The notes beneath the pieces were generated by a model. It worked only from the letters and a program-made list of their open reading frames with translations. It had not been told where the DNA came from and did not search any database. Below are positions 59,909-64,000 of a stretch of 64,000 nt of DNA, in pieces (the first letter of the stretch is position 1; each line of letters starts with the position of its first letter). Source of the stretch: Semisulcospira habei (Eukaryota; Mollusca; Gastropoda; Semisulcospiridae). The position numbers were made by a program, and so were the translations under genes. Location of the stretch: contig BTPG01000005.1 of the NCBI GenBank assembly GCA_036245525.1, positions 128,727,299 through 128,791,298 on the forward strand. The letters are read 5' to 3'.

Positions 59909-60571
59909 ATTATATTAGTAGAGATATTCATCCCCGGGGGTCCCCGCCCGCCACCGAGCCCAACAAGGGAAAGTGCAAATGTCGGCGGGTCTCCAGCCGA
60001 TGCACAATGGAGACTGCCTGAAAGATATACTCAAGGGGGTAAGCCCGATTGAACCGTTTGAGCCACCGCCTATCACACTGTTGAATGCAGGGGAATACTG
60101 GCGTAAAGCACCTAATCAGCAGCAGAAGCTATAGCATGGTGCTCCGTATATCAACCTGCATGTCAACAGTGGGATAGGGCTCAACGTGACAAGAGCCGAT
60201 TGACTAGGCCGGTACGACTAGCCTCCCGTTTAGGTAGAAGTCAAGGCCGAAGTGGAGTGTTGGCACCAGTGAGCCGCAGCCCAAAGGGAACCTCAGCCAC
60301 CAGGATCCTCTTCTCCCCCGACACGGGTCTCCAAGCACGGCAAACACTTGGGATCCAAAGGACCAAAAAGTCACGAGTATTTTTAAGGACCAATCCAACA
60401 TGGTACGACCTAGGTTAGCACAGCTCCTTAAAAACCGGACCAGTGAAAAGGCTGAACAACATACCTGCTGACATCAAGTCCTAATCCTGGACAAAGATGG
60501 CACCCGTCTACTAGCCCACTCAGTCAGGGACTGAGCGGACTACCCACCTACGCCACGTGGAGGCCGGTGCC
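59909..60571 (-). promoter_or_regulatory. LINE B 5' UTR (presumed internal promoter)
   Basis: About 660 nt lie between the LINE 5' end (ggcaccggcctccacgtggc) and ORF1. Most of it is shared with LINE A (61080-61451), which lacks some internal segments. I/jockey-type LINEs carry an internal promoter here; no specific motif is identified. Confidence 0.55.
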
Positions 60572-60579
60572 GGGTAGGC

Positions 60580-60590
60580 AGGGAGTAGTA
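60580..60590. repeat. Target-site duplication of LINE B, right copy
   Basis: agggagtagta, followed by acctccccagatggtag, the continuation of LINE A ORF1. Confidence 0.88.
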
Positions 60591-61075
60591 ACCTCCCCAG
60601 ATGGTAGTAGGAGCGGTGGGGGTGCCAAACGTCAGGATGATGGTAGGGAAATGAAGCGCCTGACGTAGGTCACCCCCTGTGACTTAAGGTTCCGTACAAG
60701 TTCATCTTCAGACAGTTCGGCCAATGCTTGATCTTTAATCACTCCTCTAGAGGAATTCATTGTTTTGTGGGGAGTGACCTCCACTGGAGTGTCTCCGATG
60801 GAGGAGAGCCTCAGTAGCCCATTGGAGTGTGCCCGGGTATGGCACTCTACCAGCAAGTCACCAGACCTGAGGCGTTGGGCCTCAGGCCTGCCAACACGGC
60901 TCCTGAGGGTCTCCCCTACCAGGAAAGGGTGCAGCTTGGAAACAGGCTTCTCTTTAACTTTGCTGTGGATAATGAGAAAGCGAGGCCAGGCGGCCGACGC
61001 CTGAGGCGTCGCTTCCTCACAGTCACTATCGTTCTCAATGACAATGTGCATGGTGCTCCGTATAACAACCCGCAT
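60591..61075 (-). pseudogene. LINE A ORF1, 5' part
   Basis: The frame reads ENDSDCEEATPQASAAWPRF, KPVSKLHPFLVGETLRSRVG, TPHKTMNSSRGVIKDQALAE, LVRNLKSQGVTYVRRF. It then shifts because the segment encoding ASKRGGGEI in LINE B is missing. The original N-terminus (MEKTKKPK) is replaced by unrelated leader text. Confidence 0.85.
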
Positions 61076-61079
61076 GTCA

Positions 61080-61451
61080 ACAGGGGGATAGGGTTCGATG
61101 TGACAAGAGCCGATTGACTAGGCCAGTACGACTAGCCTCCCGTTTAGGCATAAGTCAAGGCCAAAGTGGAGTGTTTCAGCCACCAGGATCCTCTTCTCCC
61201 CCGACACGGGTCTCCAAGCATGGCAAACACTTGGGATCCAAAGGACCAAAAGCTCGCGCATATTTTTAAGGACCAATCCAACATGGTAGGACCTGGCTAA
61301 GCACAGCTCCTTAAAAACCGGACCAGTGAAAAAGACTAAACAACATATCTGCTGACATCAAGTCCTAATCCTGGACAAAGATGGCACCCAAATGCTAGCC
61401 CACTCAGGGACTGAGGAGACTACCCACCCACGCCACGTGGAGGCCGGTGCC
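61080..61451 (-). repeat. LINE A 5' UTR
   Basis: It is shared with LINE B over most of its length (gtgacaagagccgattgact, ccgacacgggtctccaagca, acgccacgtggaggccggtg). Its end at 61451 defines the 5' boundary of this LINE family. Confidence 0.8.
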
Positions 61452-62061
61452 CAGTGGGCCCGGTTCCGGAGGAGCAGGTCGTCCAGGTAGTTGGAGGTTG
61501 GGCTGCAGGCCACTTGTTGAAACCTTGAGACAACTCCATCTATAATCCTGGTGAAGATCCACGAGCTGAGGTTTAGTCCAAAAGGTAGGCCCGAAACTGA
61601 TACACCACCCCGCGGAAGGCGAAGCGCAGGTAACGCTGCGACGCCGGATGGATGGGTACGTGAAGATATGTGTCTGCTAGGTCGAGGCTCACGGTGAAAT
61701 CCTGGGGCCGCAACGCCGCCCTCAGTGCTCTGGTCATTTCCATCCTGAAGCGCGGTGCCGAAATGAACTTGTTTAGGGCCGAAAGGTCGATTACTGGACG
61801 CCACTTGCCTCCAGGCTTGGGGACAAGGAAGAGTCGACTGTAGAAGGTCGGGGAGTCATGACGTGCGACCACCTCCGTGGCCTCCTTCTGGAGAAGGGCT
61901 CCCACTTCGCCGTGCAGCGCTGTCGCCTTGTCCTGATCCCCCGGCACCCGCATCCAAAGGGGTGAGTGTCGCAAGGGAGGGGGCGACTGGAAGGAGATCC
62001 TCAGGCCCTCCATGACAGTCGAAAGAATCCATGCGTCATCCGGAAATAGCTGTGCTGCCAC
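61452..62061 (-). pseudogene. DIRS-6 reverse transcriptase, N-terminal half
   Basis: The frame 62061-61573 reads ISFQSPPPLRHSPLWMRVPG, FYSRLFLVPKPGGKWRPVID, LDLADTYLHVPIHPASQRYL. After a shift, 61804-61459 gives LPFGLNLSSWIFTRIIDGVV and NYLDDLLLRNR. It is cut right after the YLDD box by LINE A; RNase H is missing. Confidence 0.83.
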
Positions 62062-62077
62062 GGGCTGCTGTGGAGGG

Positions 62078-64000
62078 CTAGCCTGCCGCCGACCCTACAG
62101 GAAAAGACGGGAGGACGGGTGTCAAGTCAGTGGGCCTGGCCGTGCCCTCACTTCCGGGCGCCTCTGGACCAGGCAGTGGAGGGTGCGGGGAAAGCGTGCG
62201 AGCGCGCGGGTAGGGGGAAGGTTCCTCCAAGGCCTCATGGGGGATGGGAGTCTGACGAACCGCAGGGCGCGACCCACAGCTCTGCAGGCTGACTGAAAGC
62301 GGGCGAAGACAGCTCCTGTAGTGGCGGGCCAGAGATCCTTCGCTGTCTCCTTTACAGTCTGCCAAGTCGGTCCGAACAGTAGAGTTCCCCCCAAAGGAGC
62401 CTGGCGCAGCTGTGACTTCCCTGAAGCTGGGAGGGAGTTGCAACGTCCCAGCAGCTCGTCCCGTCGCATTAGGTCGCAGTTGGCGGTTGCCGCCATGGAG
62501 TTAGCCGAGGTGTGGTACGCTGCCCTAATCGCCGCCATTAACACTGTGTGTATCCCGCGCAGAGGGTCCAACGCCGAGAGGTCCCAGGTGTTCTCCAGAC
62601 ACTTGATTATGGACTGCGTCACCATCTCCAGGAATCCCGCGCACACCAGGGAGTTGCGGACCAAGGTAGCTGTCCTGTCCAAACCTCGCGTCAGTGTACG
62701 TTGGCTGCGGGGAGCCCCTGCCTGCAACAACGCGTCTTTGTCCACCGCTGGAAGGGCACAGAAAAACCTGGGAGTGACCTGCATACCACTGCTGGCGGAA
62801 GGTAATATCCATCCCCTCCGGCCATCACGAGTCTGAGAAGAACCCCATGTCTCCGAAGCCGTCCTGTCGCAGGTGAGTTGAGAATGGCCTCTGCTAGGTC
62901 CGGAAGCCTGCTGGTTGAGGGAGCGACTTGATGCGCTTGGGCTGCCGCGGTGTGTCGACCAATGCTGAGGCCTTCCTCTTCAGGGGCGGAGATGGTGTGC
63001 AGTACTCCGGAGGGAGGAAAGACGTGATGAGCCGGGATGCCTCGTCCAAGGAGCAGCGAGTATGCAATGCCAGGGCTGCGTCGACCGAGGTGGAAGAGAG
63101 CGACGATCGCCTGCCAGGCGATACCGGTTGCCTGTCATCCACGCCCAACGCTGAGACTGAGTCCTCCGGTTGTAGACTGAGCGCCTCCTCATCGTCCAAC
63201 GCTGCCCGTGCTGCGGGAGACGCTGTAGGTCTGTGCGCCAACCGAAGAGTAGCCCCCCGGGAGAGTCTGTTCCCGTGAACCGTCGCGGGCTGGGCCAGTG
63301 CCGAAGGGAGGTTGATTCCATCCATCGACTGCTATCCAAGTGGTCCCAGTGCTGATGTAGAGGCCATGTCTTCGAGATACAACGGTCCCTGAAGGTCCGG
63401 CCGGAGGATCGGCTGCTCCTGGAGGGTGCCTCTGAGGTCCGGTGTCACGAAGAGGTCCGCAGCTGCGACATGCCTTAACTTGTTCGCCGATCCGGTGAGG
63501 AGGAGTGGGAAGTGGAGACATTCCCTCGCGCCCTGTCCCCATCCACTGCGGTCGCTCTTCCGAAAGCGGCGACCGAGGCCGGTGGGTGTCCCTCTCTCCA
63601 CCCCTAGGGCGGGGGGGAGGGGGGGGGGGGGGGACCCTGAAGTCTGTGTTTCGTGGCCTGTCCAGTCGGCAGCTTAATTTCCGGTCTCGCTCTGAGAGGC
63701 GCACACTGAGTGCAGCCCGGTTTAGGCACTGGTCCGGCCTACGGCAGGTGGGCGCTGTGGTCTCAGAGGGGTGGTCCCCCGCTTCTGCTGCCTGGGCTCT
63801 CTGTTTTTCTGGTGGGCGTGCGAGAGGCCCAACATTCTCCTTGCGGGGGGACCGAGCTCTCAATGCCTGCGTATCCTTAGGGGACGAATCCTGTCATGGC
63901 ATATCCCCGGCCGCAAGGCGGGGTGGAGCTCTTGGTGCTAGGCGGGAGGGCAAGTCCCGTCGGCTGCTTTTAGGCTCTTTATTCCGTTCAAGGCGGAGCA
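62078..64000 (-). pseudogene. DIRS-6 Gag, frameshifted, N-terminus beyond window
   Basis: The conserved part 62784-62122 reads ATLVRNSLVCAGFLEMVTQS, NSMAATANCDLMRRDELL, LRQAPLGGTLLFGPTWQTVK. Upstream, 63325-62894 holds DDEEALSLQPEDSVSALGVD and CTPSPPLKRKASALVD. Still further, 63863-63189 is Arg/Pro-rich with CRSCG and a poly-Pro encoded by the G-run near 63610-63633. At least two frame changes. The split start expected for the family would lie past 64000. Confidence 0.72.

Larger units (their letters stand above)
54555..60579 (-). mobile_element. I-clade (Nimbus-like) LINE copy B, apparently intact, ~6.0 kb
   Basis: This full-length copy has a 5' UTR (60571-59909), ORF1 (59908-58472), ORF2 (58469-54777) and 3' UTR with a gtta/taac tandem tail at 54555-54571. 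It is flanked by 11-bp duplications agggagtagta. Eight extra bases (gggtaggc, 60572-60579) lie between the 5' end shared with LINE A and the duplication, as seen in untemplated 5' additions. Both ORFs are uninterrupted, so this copy could be active or very young. Confidence 0.92.
49790..61451 (-). mobile_element. I-clade (Nimbus-like) LINE copy A, split by LINE B
   Basis: LINE A is 49790-54554 plus 60591-61451 (about 5.6 kb). The 3' end (minus strand) is cccaaataactaa at 49790; the 5' end is ggcaccggcctccacgtggc at 61451, identical to the 5' start of LINE B. ORF1 and ORF2 are both frameshifted. It lies inside DIRS-6 and is itself interrupted by LINE B within ORF1. No target-site duplication is visible around it. 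Confidence 0.88.
48830..64000 (-). mobile_element. DIRS retrotransposon copy 6 (DIRS-6), split by LINE A, 5' end off window
   Basis: DIRS-6 sequence occupies 48830-49789 (ITR, damaged ICR, recombinase C-terminal half) and 61452-64000 (RT start, Gag). The part between the RT YLDD box and the recombinase Arg motif is absent, so about 2 kb was lost at or before LINE insertion. The 5' Gag start exon and ITR lie beyond 64000. Confidence 0.82.

Noticed and set aside
1..64000. tRNA or rRNA genes
   Set aside because: No cloverleaf with box A/B signals or rRNA-conserved blocks was noticed by eye; a covariance search would be needed to exclude small ones.

Overview
The window is eukaryotic, animal, genomic DNA. 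Spliced host exons with GT/AG borders sit in AT-rich introns packed with fold-back repeats, and most of the rest is GC-rich retrotransposon. The DIRS elements, a Nimbus/I-like LINE with RNase H, and a CCDC24 orthologue (a gene known from metazoans) point to a marine lophotrochozoan, most likely a mollusc. That taxonomic guess is inference, not proof.

Two host genes lie head to tail on the minus strand. (1) A CCDC24 orthologue runs from the start codon at 16252 down to 3547. Seven coding exons join in frame through conventional splice sites, and the last exon(s) lie beyond the left edge. (2) An unidentified gene leaves its last three coding exons at 48798-48696, 48010-47893 and 30383-30212 (stop). 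Their phases fit exactly, and its last intron is 17.5 kb long.

Roughly two thirds of the window is transposons, all on the minus strand. Six DIRS-type tyrosine-recombinase retrotransposons are present: DIRS-1 (1-3329, cut by the window), DIRS-2 (4858-11550), DIRS-3 (19042-26586, decayed and composite), DIRS-4 (35114-39643 plus 46146-46454), DIRS-5 (39644-46145, nested in DIRS-4, best preserved) and DIRS-6 (48830-49789 plus 61452 to beyond 64000). Reading 5' to 3' each has an inverted terminal repeat, Gag, RT/RNase H, tyrosine recombinase, an internal complementary region (ICR) and the 3' inverted repeat. Gag carries a Cys-rich finger, an SR-rich domain and a conserved capsid-like region. DIRS-6 is split by an I-clade LINE (LINE A, 49790-54554 plus 60591-61451). 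LINE A is in turn split by a second, apparently intact copy (LINE B, 54555-60579), flanked by an 11-bp target-site duplication.

Other repeats are a family of ~200-bp fold-back elements (about 12 copies, all in host DNA), shorter hairpin repeats, a 713-bp pogo-like MITE, a 1174-bp TIR element with a BED-like zinc-finger fragment, and a long repeat whose ~162-bp tandem units each carry a DR1-type nuclear-receptor motif.

The most notable observation is a conserved spliceosomal intron that splits the Gag start of this DIRS family. The signature ATGGCGAG|GTAA and a TTGCAG acceptor 162-186 nt downstream occur in four diverged copies. Two DIRS insertions also abut host splice sites (16 bp after a CCDC24 donor, about 30 bp before an acceptor of gene 2), and a three-level nested insertion can be resolved down to its empty site.
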